Shown: positions 42,443-53,159, counted from the first letter of the stretch. The stretch is DNA of 64,000 nucleotides from Stutzerimonas kunmingensis (GCF_021432085.1 NZ_CP090366.1:2356001-2420000), one strand, 5' to 3'. The notes: a model not told the origin generated them from the sequence alone. A program made the numbers and translations.

Positions 42443-42697
42443 TTACTTGCGGCTGGCGCGTTCCAGCATACGCAGAGCACGCTCGTTGGCTTCGTCAGCG
42501 GTCTGCTGAGCCTTCTGAGCGGCGGCCAGAGCTTCGTCGGCCTTGCTGTACGCTTCGTCAGCGCGAGCCTGGGCGCGGGCAGCGGCGTCCTCGGTCGCGG
42601 TCAGGCGAGCTTCGCTTTCTTTGGTCATGCTGTTGCTGCAACCGGTAGCCAGAACTGCGGCCAGAGCCAGAGCAGAGAATTTCAGAACGTTGTTCAT
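42443..42697 (-). CDS. oprI: Major outer-membrane lipoprotein OprI (Lpp-like)
   Basis: 84 aa, nearly identical in plan to P. aeruginosa OprI. Signal peptide ends in lipobox LATGC (Cys20). A heptad-patterned helix of Ala/Arg/Glu (about 30-80) forms the coiled coil, and the C-terminal ERASRK lysine is available for peptidoglycan attachment. The start ATG 42697 follows AAGGGG. Very abundant protein; strong codon bias (GCT/CGT-rich) is visible. Confidence 0.98.
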   Translation of the reverse strand: MNNVLKFSALALAAVLATGCSNSMTKESEARLTATEDAAARAQARADEAYSKADEALAAAQKAQQTADEANERALRMLERASRK

Positions 42698-43089
42698 CTT
42701 GTTCCCCTTAAGGTGGAAATCCATAAGCAACTTCCGTTATGGAAAGTTTGCGCGCACATACTACCTAGAACTTAGCTTAAGTAAACGGAGCGAGCCTCGG
42801 AGCCACAGGTTTTTTTTCAAATGGCCTTTTGCTTTACCACCCCTTTGCGAAAGTTGGATAAAAAACATCCAGTGTTCGCCGGGAATACATGCACTCATAG
42901 TTGCCTGATCTTCTGTTTGATCGAAAGTTCCTTCAATGCCGCGCACAAATATTGATCAGCTGAGGCTGTTCGAACGGATGCGAAACAGGTAGAAAAGACA
43001 CCTGTGTATGTTTCGGCTGCCAGTTCTGCGTCATGGACCGCAGCGTGATCGAGAACAAGAAGACAGGGCAATCCTGCTGAGGAGTCAAA
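42698..43089. other. Intergenic region between oprI and GNAT gene
   Basis: 392 bp, lower in GC than its surroundings, no convincing gene. It contains the oprI promoter on the left and the GNAT ribosome site (GAGGAG) at the right end. Two short open frames here have no ribosome site. Confidence 0.6.
42758..42785 (-). promoter_or_regulatory. Candidate sigma-70 promoter of oprI
   Basis: Minus strand TTTACT (-35, 42785-42780), 16 bp, TAGTAT (-10, 42763-42758). The leader would be about 55 nt. Reasonable but not unique match. Confidence 0.45.
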
Positions 43090-43383
43090 ATGAGCGATAC
43101 GGTGCGTGTTCACCATGACCTGGCGGGGCATCGCTTCGAGGCCGTGATCGACGGTCATTGTGCCTATCTGGCCTATATGGATTTGGGCAAGCAGACGCTG
43201 GACATGTACCGGACCTTCGTTCCGGATGCGCTGCGTGGGCGAGGCATCGCTGCTGTGCTGACGCAGCACGCGCTCGAATATGCCGAGCGCGAGGGGTACC
43301 AGGTGATTCCGTCGTGTTCCTATGTCGAACGTTACATCGAGCGCAATCGACCGACCTCGGACAGGGTGGAACCGACCCCATAA
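43090..43383 (+). CDS. Small GNAT-type N-acetyltransferase (NATD1-like)
   Basis: 97 aa. Minimal GNAT domain: YMDLGKQTLDMYRTFVPDALRGRGIAAVLTQHALEYAEREGYQVIPSCSYVERYI, with the acetyl-CoA-binding RGRGIA loop. Members of this short family (YidJ/NATD1) lack an assigned substrate. ATG after GAGGAG. It shares a bidirectional terminator with the convergent aroF-like gene. Confidence 0.88.
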   Translation: MSDTVRVHHDLAGHRFEAVIDGHCAYLAYMDLGKQTLDMYRTFVPDALRGRGIAAVLTQHALEYAEREGYQVIPSCSYVERYIERNRPTSDRVEPTP

Positions 43384-43409
43384 AAAAACGCCGGGAGACC
43401 GGCGTTTTT
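43384..43409. terminator. Bidirectional intrinsic terminator between GNAT and DAHP synthase genes
   Basis: A-run, stem ACGCCGG/CCGGCGT with loop GAGA, T-run. Confidence 0.92.
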
Positions 43410-43413
43410 CGTT

Positions 43414-44490
43414 TCAGTCGCGCTGCCGTCTTGGCAGTACGTCCTTTAGCTTGTCGTGCATGCTCATCACCGCCTTCTCGGTGGTTTCCCAGTCGATACA
43501 GGCATCGGTGATCGATACGCCGTACTTGAGATCACTCAGATCCTTCGGAATGGACTGGTTACCCCAGCCAAGGTGGCTTTCCACCATCAGGCCAACGATG
43601 GAGTTGTTGCCTTCCAGAATCTGATTGGCGACGTTGTCCATTACCAGCGGCTGCAGGGCTGGGTCCTTGTTGGAGTTAGCGTGGCTGCAGTCGATCATGA
43701 CGTTGGGGCGGATACCGGCCTTGCTCAGTTCCTGCTCGCACAGCGCGACGCTGACCGAGTCGTAGTTAGGCTTGCCGTTGCCGCCGCGGAGCACGACGTG
43801 GCCATAGTTGTTGCCCTTGGTGGTGACGATGGAAACGCCGCCGGACTGGTTGATACCGAGGAAACGGTGCGGGCTGGAAACCGATTGCAGGGCATTGATG
43901 GCCACGGTCAGGCTGCCGTCGGTACCGTTTTTGAAGCCGACAGCGGAGGACAGGCCCGAGGCCATCTCGCGGTGAGTCTGGGATTCGGTGGTGCGTGCGC
44001 CAATCGCCGACCAGCTGATCAGGTCCTGCATGTATTGCGGCGAAATCGGATCGAGCGCCTCGGTCGCTGTGGGCAGGCCCATCTCGGCGAGATCGAGAAG
44101 CAGCTTGCGACCGATGTGCAGCCCGTCTTGGATCTTGAAGGAGTCGTCCATGTACGGATCGTTGATCAGGCCTTTCCAGCCGACGGTGGTGCGTGGCTTC
44201 TCGAAATACACCCGCATAACGAGGAAGAGGCTGTCGGACACCTTTTCTGCCAGCACCTTGAGACGCTCGGCGTACTCGTGGGCGGCCTTCAGATCGTGAA
44301 TGGAGCAAGGGCCGATCACTATGAACAGGCGGTGATCCTTGCCGTCGAGAATGTCGCGTACCACCTGGCGCCCGTGGGAGACGGTCTGCAGTGCCGAGGC
44401 GGTCAGCGGAATTTCACGCTTTAGTTGCTCCGGCGTGATGAGGGTCACGTTGGAGGCAACGTTAAGGTCGTCGATTGGTAAATCAGCCAT
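43414..44490 (-). CDS. aroF: 3-deoxy-7-phosphoheptulonate (DAHP) synthase, class I
   Basis: 358 aa, AroF/G/H type. IGPCSIHD with the metal-binding Cys, YFEKPRTTVGWKGLINDP (PEP binding), GARTTESQ, GINQSGGVSIVTTKGN and DCSHANSNKD are all conserved. First step of the shikimate pathway. The sequence cannot decide which aromatic amino acid inhibits it, so the F symbol is tentative. Stop at 43414 is just inside the terminator shared with the GNAT gene. Confidence 0.93.
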   Translation of the reverse strand: MADLPIDDLNVASNVTLITPEQLKREIPLTASALQTVSHGRQVVRDILDGKDHRLFIVIGPCSIHDLKAAHEYAERLKVLAEKVSDSLFLVMRVYFEKPRTTVGWKGLINDPYMDDSFKIQDGLHIGRKLLLDLAEMGLPTATEALDPISPQYMQDLISWSAIGARTTESQTHREMASGLSSAVGFKNGTDGSLTVAINALQSVSSPHRFLGINQSGGVSIVTTKGNNYGHVVLRGGNGKPNYDSVSVALCEQELSKAGIRPNVMIDCSHANSNKDPALQPLVMDNVANQILEGNNSIVGLMVESHLGWGNQSIPKDLSDLKYGVSITDACIDWETTEKAVMSMHDKLKDVLPRRQRD

Positions 44491-44754
44491 TTGTTACTCG
44501 TCAGGAATCACGGGAGCCGTCCGCCAGCGATCCCGGTGCGGCGGAACACAGCCTGAGGGCGCAGCGGGGAAACGGAACCTTATCGCTAAAGGCCGCACTC
44601 GACAACGAGATTGATGGCCTATTGAGGCTTGCCCCCAGTGCACCCATCCACGCTGCCACGCCAGTCACTGGGACGTTGCGTGCCGGACTGCTATCGTTCG
44701 ACCTTTTACCGGCTGGCCCAACGAGCGCGGCCGGTCCACTGATCTGGAGTGCTT

Positions 44755-45711
44755 ATGTCTGCAGCGAGTCCACGTATCGGCATCATCGGCACCGGTGCCA
44801 TCGGCGGTTTTTACGGTTTGATGCTGGCGCGTGCCGGCTACGATGTGCACTTTCTTTTGCGTAGCGAATACGCCGCGGTGTGCGAGCGCGGCTTACAGGT
44901 GAACAGTGCCGTTCATGGAGCGCTGCAGTTGGAGCGGCCGCAGGTCTACCGCGATGCAGCGCAGATGCCGGCGTGCGACTGGTTGCTGGTCGGTGCCAAA
45001 AGCACCAGCAACGAAGCACTCGCGCCGATCATCGCACAGCTAGCCGCTCCTGGTTGCAAGGTCGTTGTACTGCAGAACGGTTTGGGGGTGGAAGATGCCA
45101 TCAGGCCATTCCTCCCTGACACCGTACATCTGCTCGGTGGCTTGTGTGCGATCTGTGCCCATCGCTCGGCGCCCGGCGTGGTGGAGCATCAGGCACTGGG
45201 CGGGGTGAATCTCGGTTACCACTCGGGACCTGCCAGCGGCGACGAGCAGGCTCAACTTGCGCTGCTGAACGCGATGGTCGAGATGTTCCGTCAGGCAGGC
45301 GTGGACTCGTCGCCGATGCCCAGCCTGGCACAGGCGCGCTGGATGAAGCTGGTGTGGAATGTCCCGTTCAACGGGCTGTCGGCGTTGCTTGACGCGGGCA
45401 CCGAGTCACTGCTCAGTAGCGATCACTCGCGCGCGCAGGTCAAGGCGATCATGCAAGAGGTCTGCACGGCGGCGCACGCGCTGGGCTGTTCGCTGCCGGA
45501 GGACTTTCCGGAAAAGCTGCTGATGGGCACTGCGCGTATGCCCGATTACCTGCCCAGCATGTATCACGATCGTTTTCAGAACCGGCCGATGGAGCTTGAA
45601 GCGATCTATGCGGCACCGCTTGCTGCCGCAGCGCAGACAGGCGTTTCGATGCCCAGAACAGAGATGTTGTATCACCTGTTGCGTTTTCTGGAGCAGCGCA
45701 CTGGTGGCTGA
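44755..45711 (+). CDS. panE: 2-dehydropantoate 2-reductase family (ketopantoate reductase)
   Basis: 318 aa from ATG 44755 with GGAG (an in-frame GTG at 44749 lacks spacing). N-terminal NADP-binding GIIGTGAIGGFYG, then KSTSNEAL and LQNGLGVED; the catalytic Lys lies in ARWMKLVWNVPFNGLSAL. It reduces ketopantoate to pantoate for CoA synthesis. Several paralogues with unknown substrates exist in pseudomonads, so the panE name is tentative. Confidence 0.85.
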   Translation: MSAASPRIGIIGTGAIGGFYGLMLARAGYDVHFLLRSEYAAVCERGLQVNSAVHGALQLERPQVYRDAAQMPACDWLLVGAKSTSNEALAPIIAQLAAPGCKVVVLQNGLGVEDAIRPFLPDTVHLLGGLCAICAHRSAPGVVEHQALGGVNLGYHSGPASGDEQAQLALLNAMVEMFRQAGVDSSPMPSLAQARWMKLVWNVPFNGLSALLDAGTESLLSSDHSRAQVKAIMQEVCTAAHALGCSLPEDFPEKLLMGTARMPDYLPSMYHDRFQNRPMELEAIYAAPLAAAAQTGVSMPRTEMLYHLLRFLEQRTGG

Positions 45712-45880
45712 GAGCAAACGCCAGGCCCGGTTTTCGCCGCGCTGCTAAGCTCAACGGCAGTCGCGGCGAGTCAGACCAAAGGTCGCACAGCAAACGCCAG
45801 GCGGAACATCTATCATCCGTTGGCGCGTCGTTCATAAGGTTATAAGTGTTGCGGCAGGCGCAGTGGTGCCTTTGCCTTGA

Positions 45881-46864
<984 letters not shown>

Positions 46865-46873
46865 GCCATGCCG

Positions 46874-46905
46874 AGCAGGCCGGGAGCCCAGCCTGCTGTC
46901 CTTTT
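46874..46905 (+). terminator. Intrinsic terminator after cysB
   Basis: Stem AGCAGGC/GCCTGCT (46874-46880/46891-46897), 10-nt loop, followed by GTCCTTTT. Lies between convergent cysB and cysH. Confidence 0.75.
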
Positions 46906-46937
46906 ATCGTTGCTTCGCTGCCAGCCCTGACTGAGTT

Positions 46938-47672
46938 TCAGTTCTTGGCGATCAGATTGCCGGCATGCAGCCCGCATTCCTTGTGAGTAGCTTCCTCCCA
47001 CCACCAGCGACCTTCGCGCTCGTGCTGATTGGGCAGTACCGGGCGGGTGCAGGGCTCGCAGCCGATGCTGATGAAACCGCGCTCGTGCAGGCTGTTGTAG
47101 GGGATTTCCAGCATGCGGATGTAGCCCCAGACTTCCTCGCTGGTCATCTGCGCCAACGGGTTGAACTTGTATAGCGCGTTATCCGCTGTGGAGAAGGCCG
47201 TATCCAGCTCCAGCACCGATACCTGGCCGCGTGTGCCGGGGCTCTGATCGCGGCGCTGCCCGGTAGCCCAGGCGCGGACGGTGGCCAGTTTGCGTCGCAG
47301 TGGCTCGATCTTGCGAATTCCACAGCATTCGCCGTGACCGTCACGATAGAAACTGAACAGTCCTTTCTCATTTACCAGTGGCTGCAGCAATGCCGGATCG
47401 GGGGTCATGATTTCGATGGCAATGCCGTAGTGATCGCGTACCTGCTCGATGAAACGGTAGGTTTCGCTATGCAGTCGCCCGGTATCAAGGGTGAACACCT
47501 TGACGTTCTTGTTCAGCTTCCAGGCCATGTCCAGCAGCACCACGTCTTCGGCGCCACTGAAGGAAATCCACAGATCATCGCCGAACAGGTCGAAGGCGAG
47601 CTTTAGAACGTCTTGCGGGGATTTCTCGGCGTAGGCAGTGGCCAACGCGGCGACGTCGATAGATGGGCTCAT
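46938..47672 (-). CDS. cysH: Assimilatory adenylylsulfate (APS) reductase
   Basis: 244 aa. [15 protein letters not shown] at the nucleotide site; two Cys pairs, GECCGIRK and [11 protein letters not shown], bind a [4Fe-4S] cluster, which marks the APS-type reductase of pseudomonads rather than the PAPS-type of E. coli. The C-terminal KECGLH carries the catalytic Cys. It reduces APS to sulfite with thioredoxin. Expected to be CysB regulated. Confidence 0.95.
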   Translation of the reverse strand: MSPSIDVAALATAYAEKSPQDVLKLAFDLFGDDLWISFSGAEDVVLLDMAWKLNKNVKVFTLDTGRLHSETYRFIEQVRDHYGIAIEIMTPDPALLQPLVNEKGLFSFYRDGHGECCGIRKIEPLRRKLATVRAWATGQRRDQSPGTRGQVSVLELDTAFSTADNALYKFNPLAQMTSEEVWGYIRMLEIPYNSLHERGFISIGCEPCTRPVLPNQHEREGRWWWEEATHKECGLHAGNLIAKN

Positions 47673-47864
47673 CGGGCGGCTTCCTTATAGATGGCATTGG
47701 CGCTTCAGCGCTCTGAGGCCGCGGATGGTAGCAAAAGGCGTTTATGCCGCTAAATAACGTTTAGACACTCTGATCAGCTGCTTCGGGTATAAGCCTTGCG
47801 TTGCTTCGGTGGCGAGCTGCCGTTAGAGTGCCGCCTTCAATTTTCTGCATTGAGGAGTGGCCCC

Positions 47865-48482
47865 GTGGAAATAGCCTGTCTCGACCTGGAAGGTGTGCTG
47901 GTTCCGGAAATCTGGATCGCCTTTGCCGAGGCCACCGGAATCGAATCGCTCCGGGCGACCACGCGGGACATTCCCGACTACGACGTGTTGATGAAGCAGC
48001 GCCTGCGCATCCTCGATGAGCACGGTCTGAAGCTCGCCGACATCCAGAAGGTGATTGCGACGCTGAAGCCACTGGAAGGCGCCCCTGAGTTCGTCGACTG
48101 GCTGCGCGAGCGCTTCCAGGTGGTGATCCTGTCCGACACCTTCTACGAGTTCTCGCAGCCGCTGATGCGCCAGTTGGGATTCCCGACGCTGCTTTGTCAC
48201 CGCCTGATCACTGACGAAACCGATCGCGTCGTGGACTATCAGCTGCGTCAGAAGGACCCCAAGCGTCAGTCGGTCATTGCGCTGAAGAGCCTCTACTACC
48301 GCGTCATTGCCGCGGGCGATTCCTACAACGACACCACCATGCTCAGCGAGGCCCATGCCGGCATCCTGTTCCATGCGCCGGACAACGTCATCGCCGAGTT
48401 CCCGCAGTTCCCGGCAGTGCACACCTTCGACGAGCTGAAGCAGGAATTCCTCAAGGCATCGAACCGCAAGCTCGCGCTCTAG
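47865..48482 (+). CDS. thrH: Bifunctional phosphoserine phosphatase/homoserine phosphotransferase ThrH
   Basis: 205 aa from GTG 47865 behind GAGGAG; an upstream in-frame ATG would add residues not found in ThrH. HAD fold: motif I LDLEGVLVPE (Asp7), motif II LSDTFYEF, Lys in RQKDPKR, motif IV AAGDSYNDTTM. P. aeruginosa ThrH is 205 aa and moves phosphate from phosphoserine to homoserine. Convergent with pabB. Confidence 0.97.
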   Translation: MEIACLDLEGVLVPEIWIAFAEATGIESLRATTRDIPDYDVLMKQRLRILDEHGLKLADIQKVIATLKPLEGAPEFVDWLRERFQVVILSDTFYEFSQPLMRQLGFPTLLCHRLITDETDRVVDYQLRQKDPKRQSVIALKSLYYRVIAAGDSYNDTTMLSEAHAGILFHAPDNVIAEFPQFPAVHTFDELKQEFLKASNRKLAL

Positions 48483-48490
48483 TGAGTGAG

Positions 48491-48519
48491 GAAGCGACCG
48501 GTGCATGGCCGGTCGCTTC
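48491..48519. terminator. Hairpin between convergent thrH and pabB
   Basis: 11-bp perfect stem GAAGCGACCGG/CCGGTCGCTTC with a 7-nt loop, overlapping the pabB stop codon. No long T-run; terminator function likely from position. Confidence 0.6.
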
Positions 48520-49864
48520 AGTCTGGTAGCTGCTCCAGTGTCTGCAGCAACACCTTCACCTTGTCGATCGATTCCTGGTACTCCGCCTGCCAGTCCGAGT
48601 CGGCGACGATGCCACCGCCGCCCCAGCAGCTGGCTTGCCCATCGCGGATGAGCAGTGTGCGAATGGCGATGGAGCTGTCCATTTCCCCCCTGACATCGAC
48701 GTACAGCAACGATCCGCAATAGATTGCGCGGCGCGTCGGTTCCAGCTCGTCGATGATCTGCATGGCGCGGATCTTCGGCGCTCCGGTGATCGAGCCGCCG
48801 GGAAAGCTGCCGGCCAGCAGATCGAACGCGTCGTGGCCGTCGGCCAGTTCGCCGGTCACGCAGCTCACCAGGTGATGCACGTTGGGGTAGCTTTCCAGTG
48901 CGAACAGCTGCGGAACGCGCACGCTGCCGATGCGGCAGCTGCGGCCGAGGTCGTTGCGCAGCAGGTCGACGATCATCAGGTTCTCGGCGCGATCCTTGTC
49001 ACTGGCGAGCAGCGCTTGCGCTTGTGCGGCGTCGCTGCGCTCGTCCGCACCGCGTGGACGGGTTCCTTTGATCGGGCGGGTTTCCACGTGGCCCTGCTGC
49101 AGGCGCAGGAAGCGCTCCGGCGAGAGGCTGGCAATGGCGCCGTCTTCCAGTGCAACGAAGCCGGCGTAAGGCGTTGGGCAAGCTTCTCGCAGCGCGCGAT
49201 AGGCGTTCCATGGGTCACCCGAGCAGCCGGCACGAAAACGCTGGGTGAAATTGACCTGATAGCAGTCACCGGCCTGGATGTAGGTCTGAATGCGCTCGAT
49301 GCCGTTCCGGTAAGTGTCGACAGAAAGATCGGCAGCGAAACGGCTGTGCAGCCTGAATGGAGCGCTTTCGACGGTGGTGGCTGAATCGAACAGCGCGATC
49401 AGTCGCATCTGCTCGGAAGAAGTCGTTGCTGGGTGAAACACCAACTGACTGGTGCGCCTCTGGTGATCGCTGATCAGCGCCCAGCCATAAAGGCCGAAAC
49501 GCGCCAGTGGCAGACCGTTGTCGTCGAGGGCGCGCTGGGGCAGGGTCTCGAGGCGGGCACCGAAGTCGTAGCTCAACAGGCCGATCAGGCCTCCGGCAAA
49601 CGGCAGCTCACAGCTCTCGGGCAGCTCGGCGGAGCCAAGTCCGCGCAACGCCTGGCGCAAACGGTGGAAGTAATCACGCCCTGATTCATCGTCGCGTGGC
49701 TCGTGCACGGCCAGTGGCCAGGCGCTGAGAATGTCGAAGCGCCCACGCTCGGCCTTCGGCCTGCCCGAATCGAGCAGCACCGCCCTTGGGGCATGGCGGA
49801 TGTGCTCGAACCAATAGGCGGGATCGGCCTGGTAGGGCAGGGCATGCAGCGTGCAGATGGACAT
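48518..49864 (-). CDS. pabB: Aminodeoxychorismate synthase component I
   Basis: 448 aa from ATG 49864. Chorismate-binding domain with SPERFLR, PIKGTRPRG, KDRAENLMIVDLLRNDLGR, the VHHLVS region and FPGGSITGAPKIRAM...R.IYCG. The PIKG Lys favours PabB over anthranilate synthase. Makes aminodeoxychorismate for folate with PabA (not in this window). Confidence 0.94.
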   Translation of the reverse strand: MSICTLHALPYQADPAYWFEHIRHAPRAVLLDSGRPKAERGRFDILSAWPLAVHEPRDDESGRDYFHRLRQALRGLGSAELPESCELPFAGGLIGLLSYDFGARLETLPQRALDDNGLPLARFGLYGWALISDHQRRTSQLVFHPATTSSEQMRLIALFDSATTVESAPFRLHSRFAADLSVDTYRNGIERIQTYIQAGDCYQVNFTQRFRAGCSGDPWNAYRALREACPTPYAGFVALEDGAIASLSPERFLRLQQGHVETRPIKGTRPRGADERSDAAQAQALLASDKDRAENLMIVDLLRNDLGRSCRIGSVRVPQLFALESYPNVHHLVSCVTGELADGHDAFDLLAGSFPGGSITGAPKIRAMQIIDELEPTRRAIYCGSLLYVDVRGEMDSSIAIRTLLIRDGQASCWGGGGIVADSDWQAEYQESIDKVKVLLQTLEQLPD

Positions 49865-49923
49865 GGGTCGAGTCGATGAGGGGGCAGCCCGAGAGGATAC
49901 GCGGGCTACCCGGCTTGCGTCAT

Positions 49924-50907
49924 TCAGGCGTGGGGCGGGACATGGCCGAACAGCTCCTGGGAGAACTTCACCCGCTCCTCCGGCGTTTCCTGGATGCCTT
50001 TCTCCTTGAGTTCCGCCAGGCGGTTCTCGACTGCATGGGCCCGGTGCGTCAGCCCACAGTCGTTGGCGATCTGGATGTTCAGGCCAGGACGCGCATTCAA
50101 CTCGAGAATGAGTGGGCCCTTGTCCTGATCGAGCACCATGTCGACACCGATATACCCGAGCCCGCAAAGCTCGTAGCAGCCGGCGGCCAGCTTCATGAAG
50201 CCGTCCCAGTTCGGCAACTGCACGCCATCCACCGCGTTGGTGGTGTCCGGGTGTTTGGTGATCTTGTTGTTCAGCCAGGTACCACGCAGGGTGATGCCGG
50301 TGGCCAGATCCACACCGACGCCGATGGCTCCCTGGTGCAGGTTGGCCTTGCCGCCGGATTGACGGGTTGGCAGGCGCAGCATCGCCATGACCGGGTAGCC
50401 CATCAGCACGATGATGCGAATGTCCGGCACACCTTCGTAGCTGATGCTCTTGAAGATCGGGTCGGGGGTGACGCGATATTCGATCAGTGCGCGGTCACGA
50501 TGGCCGCCCAGCGAGTACAGCCCGGTGAGGATATTGGAGATCTGATGCTCGATCTCCTCATGGGTCATGATCTTGCCCGAGACGGTCCTGTAACGGCCCT
50601 CAAAACGATCGGCTATCACCAGGATGCCGTCGCCACCGGCGCCCTGGGCCGGCTTGACGACGAAATCGGTGTGATCCTTGACGATATCCTTGAGCTTGTC
50701 GATGTCCTTTTCGGTTTCGATGATGCCGTACATCTCCGGCACATGAATGCCGGCCTCGATGGCGCGCTCCTTGGTGATGATCTTGTCATCGACGATCGGA
50801 TACAGGTTGCGCTTGTTGTACTTGAGCACATAGTCCGCGTTGCGGCGGTTGATGCCCATGATTCCCTTGGCCTCGAGGGCCTTCCACGTCTTGATCAGAC
50901 CGAACAT
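49924..50907 (-). CDS. Alpha-L-glutamate ligase-like ATP-grasp protein (RimK-related)
   Basis: 327 aa, ATP-grasp fold: INRRNADYVLKYNKR, FVVKPAQGAGGDGILV (ATP lysine and glycine loop), IEYRV, DIRIIVLMGYPVMAMLRLP and LELNARPGLNIQIAN (metal-binding). Recognised as the RimK-related ligase group. In pseudomonads it is encoded with an inactive-transglutaminase/7TM protein and a retropepsin-like protease, as here (3-bp gap to the former). It likely adds amino acids to a protein or peptide; substrate unknown. Confidence 0.88.
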   Translation of the reverse strand: MFGLIKTWKALEAKGIMGINRRNADYVLKYNKRNLYPIVDDKIITKERAIEAGIHVPEMYGIIETEKDIDKLKDIVKDHTDFVVKPAQGAGGDGILVIADRFEGRYRTVSGKIMTHEEIEHQISNILTGLYSLGGHRDRALIEYRVTPDPIFKSISYEGVPDIRIIVLMGYPVMAMLRLPTRQSGGKANLHQGAIGVGVDLATGITLRGTWLNNKITKHPDTTNAVDGVQLPNWDGFMKLAAGCYELCGLGYIGVDMVLDQDKGPLILELNARPGLNIQIANDCGLTHRAHAVENRLAELKEKGIQETPEERVKFSQELFGHVPPHA

Positions 50908-50910
50908 GGC

Positions 50911-52437
50911 TCAATCCTTCAGAAAGGCTTTGAAGCGGAACAGCTCGGTCAGGCGGTAGCCGCGGTAGCGACCCATCGCCAGCATGAAGCCCACCATGAT
51001 CAGCAGCACCGCTGGGAAGGTGAAGATGAAGTAGGTCAGCTCCTGAATGTTCATCAGCATGAAGGCCAGGCTCGCGGCGATCAGGGTGCCGACCGCCACC
51101 TTGAAGGCATGGCCGCCGCCACGTTCTTCCCAGGTGATCGACAGGCGCTCGATGGTCATGGTCAGAATCACCATCGGGAACAGGGAGACCGACAGGCCGC
51201 GCTCCAGGCCGAGCTTGTGACTGAGCAGGCTGATCACGGCGATCAGCACCACGACGAACGTCAGTACCACCGAGAGGCGCGGCAGCATCTGCAGTTTCAG
51301 GTGTTCCAGGTACGAACGCAGCGACAGGCCCAGCGCCGTGATCAGCGTGAACAGGATGATGCCGAAGCCGATCTGGGTTTCGCGGAATGCCAGGGCAATC
51401 AGTACCGGGGTGAAGGTTCCGAGGGTCTGCAGGCCGCCGAGGTTGCGCAGGATCAGGATCACCAGCACGCCGATCGGGATCATGATCATGATCTGGTAGG
51501 TCTGCTGGGTCTGCAGGGGCAGGCCATACAGCGAGTACTCGAGGAAGTCGGCGTCGGTGTTCTCGTCGGTCAGCTTGGCCAGGCGGATGGCGTTCATTTC
51601 GCTGTTATTGAGCGTGAAGGTCACCTGCGGATTGCGTCCGCCTTCCAGATTGATCAGCGGCTCGTCACCGGTCCACCAGACCAAGCGGTCATTCGGCAGG
51701 CCTTGCTCGCCGGTGCCGGGGTTGAAGAACAGCCACTTGTCGCCGTTGAAGCTGCGTAGCCAGAGTTCCGGGGTTTGCGGCTGGTCTGCGTTCAGGCGAA
51801 TGGTATGCACGCGCTCCATCGGCACGTGAGCGATGGACAGCAGCAATTCGATGACGCGTGCCTTGTTCGGGATGGATGCATCGCCGCCCAGTAGCAGCTT
51901 GACGTTGTCATCGTTGGAATTGTTGACCCGCTTGATGGCTTCGCTGATGAAGGTTTCCACATCAGCGGAATGCTGACGAATCGGAGAAAGCAGCGCTTCG
52001 GCAGCGATCTTCTCGGCGCCTTCCACCGGAAGACTGTCGCGGAAGATCGGCCCGGTGGCCTTGGTCTGCTCACCGCTGTAGCGCTTGGTGAGCACGAGGC
52101 GGTAATAGAGCGTCTGGTTTCCGCTCGCACGGCGCGCAGACCAGGTGACGCGGCGGTTGCCGTCGGCCCGGTTGATGCTGACGCCGTAGTTGTTGGATAT
52201 GAAGCTTTCGTTGAGGCTGACGAATTCCTGATTCAGTGGCGGCACGTACATCTGCAGCTTGACCGGCTCGCGTGGGCTGGCCTGGAACTCGACCTTGGCG
52301 TCGATATTCCACAGGTCATCGGTTTCGTCTTCGGTAACCGGAATGCCCAGTATGAAGATCTGGTAGGCGGTGATCGAAATTCCCAGAGCGACGAGGATGA
52401 AGATCAGGACTTTCAGATGCAGAGTGAGAGCGCGCAT
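50911..52437 (-). CDS. Inactive transglutaminase-like membrane protein with C-terminal 7TM domain
   Basis: 508 aa. One N-terminal membrane anchor (about 8-30), a periplasmic domain (31-315) of the inactive-transglutaminase type without the Cys-His-Asp triad, then about seven spans (330-495). Second gene of a three-gene module, 5 bp after the retropepsin-like gene and 3 bp before the ATP-grasp ligase gene. It probably senses or handles a periplasmic peptide or osmotic signal; inferred from the architecture only. Confidence 0.88.
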   Translation of the reverse strand: MRALTLHLKVLIFILVALGISITAYQIFILGIPVTEDETDDLWNIDAKVEFQASPREPVKLQMYVPPLNQEFVSLNESFISNNYGVSINRADGNRRVTWSARRASGNQTLYYRLVLTKRYSGEQTKATGPIFRDSLPVEGAEKIAAEALLSPIRQHSADVETFISEAIKRVNNSNDDNVKLLLGGDASIPNKARVIELLLSIAHVPMERVHTIRLNADQPQTPELWLRSFNGDKWLFFNPGTGEQGLPNDRLVWWTGDEPLINLEGGRNPQVTFTLNNSEMNAIRLAKLTDENTDADFLEYSLYGLPLQTQQTYQIMIMIPIGVLVILILRNLGGLQTLGTFTPVLIALAFRETQIGFGIILFTLITALGLSLRSYLEHLKLQMLPRLSVVLTFVVVLIAVISLLSHKLGLERGLSVSLFPMVILTMTIERLSITWEERGGGHAFKVAVGTLIAASLAFMLMNIQELTYFIFTFPAVLLIMVGFMLAMGRYRGYRLTELFRFKAFLKD

Positions 52438-52442
52438 GGGTA

Positions 52443-52979
52443 TTACTCGTCAGCGTCAGATTCGTTGAGGCAACCGGGTTTGCCGGCAATAAAGGTGCGA
52501 CTTGGGTCGACCAGGGCGCCGAAGCGGGTGAGCGCGTCGGAACCGATCAAAAGTGGGTATTGGAAAGCGGTACGGTCCGTGAGGTTCACTTCGATTGTGC
52601 GTTTGGCCTTGCCCATGCACAGATCGAGTTCGATAACCGGGCGCGCCGTGTAGGTTTTTTCCTCTTCCGGATCATAGTCGCCAGCCCGGCGCTTGATCTT
52701 GCTGATGCGTGCCAGCGGGCGCTCGATGGGGTGTGCGTGGGCGCTGTCGACGGCAAGGTAGAAGCGCACCCACGACTCGCCTTCACGCTTGAATCGGGTG
52801 ATGTCACGCGCACTGAGCGACGCGGTTTGGGCGCCGGTGTCGAGCTTGGCGTCCACTTCCAGATTGAAGTCGGGGATTCCAACGTGTTCGTTCAGACCGT
52901 AAATCGTATTGTCGGCAGCGGTGCTGATCGCGGGCAGGAGTAATGTACAGAACAGCAGGAAGTGGGCTTTTACTCTCAT
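52443..52979 (-). CDS. Periplasmic retropepsin-like aspartic protease
   Basis: 178 aa from ATG 52979, signal peptide 1-22. The catalytic motif LDTGAQTASLSA (Asp-Thr-Gly) with following VRFYL and PLLIGSDAL flap/strand elements marks the RimB-like/ATP-dependent-zinc-protease (DUF785) family, single-domain retropepsins that act as dimers. First gene of the module with 7TM and ATP-grasp proteins. Confidence 0.88.
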   Translation of the reverse strand: MRVKAHFLLFCTLLLPAISTAADNTIYGLNEHVGIPDFNLEVDAKLDTGAQTASLSARDITRFKREGESWVRFYLAVDSAHAHPIERPLARISKIKRRAGDYDPEEEKTYTARPVIELDLCMGKAKRTIEVNLTDRTAFQYPLLIGSDALTRFGALVDPSRTFIAGKPGCLNESDADE

Positions 52980-53159
52980 GGAACCTGTTGTCTTAAGGAA
53001 GGGATGACTAGAGATCGAGTGGCGACAGGCATTGCGGGCAAGCGCCGGGAGCGCGAAAGGCTGGCATTCTAGCATGCTGGTTTCACGGCGCTACAAGGCG
53101 CTCTGCCCTGGCTCAAGCTAATCTCGATCAGGTTGCCGCTTTTACGACTTTAGTAAAGG

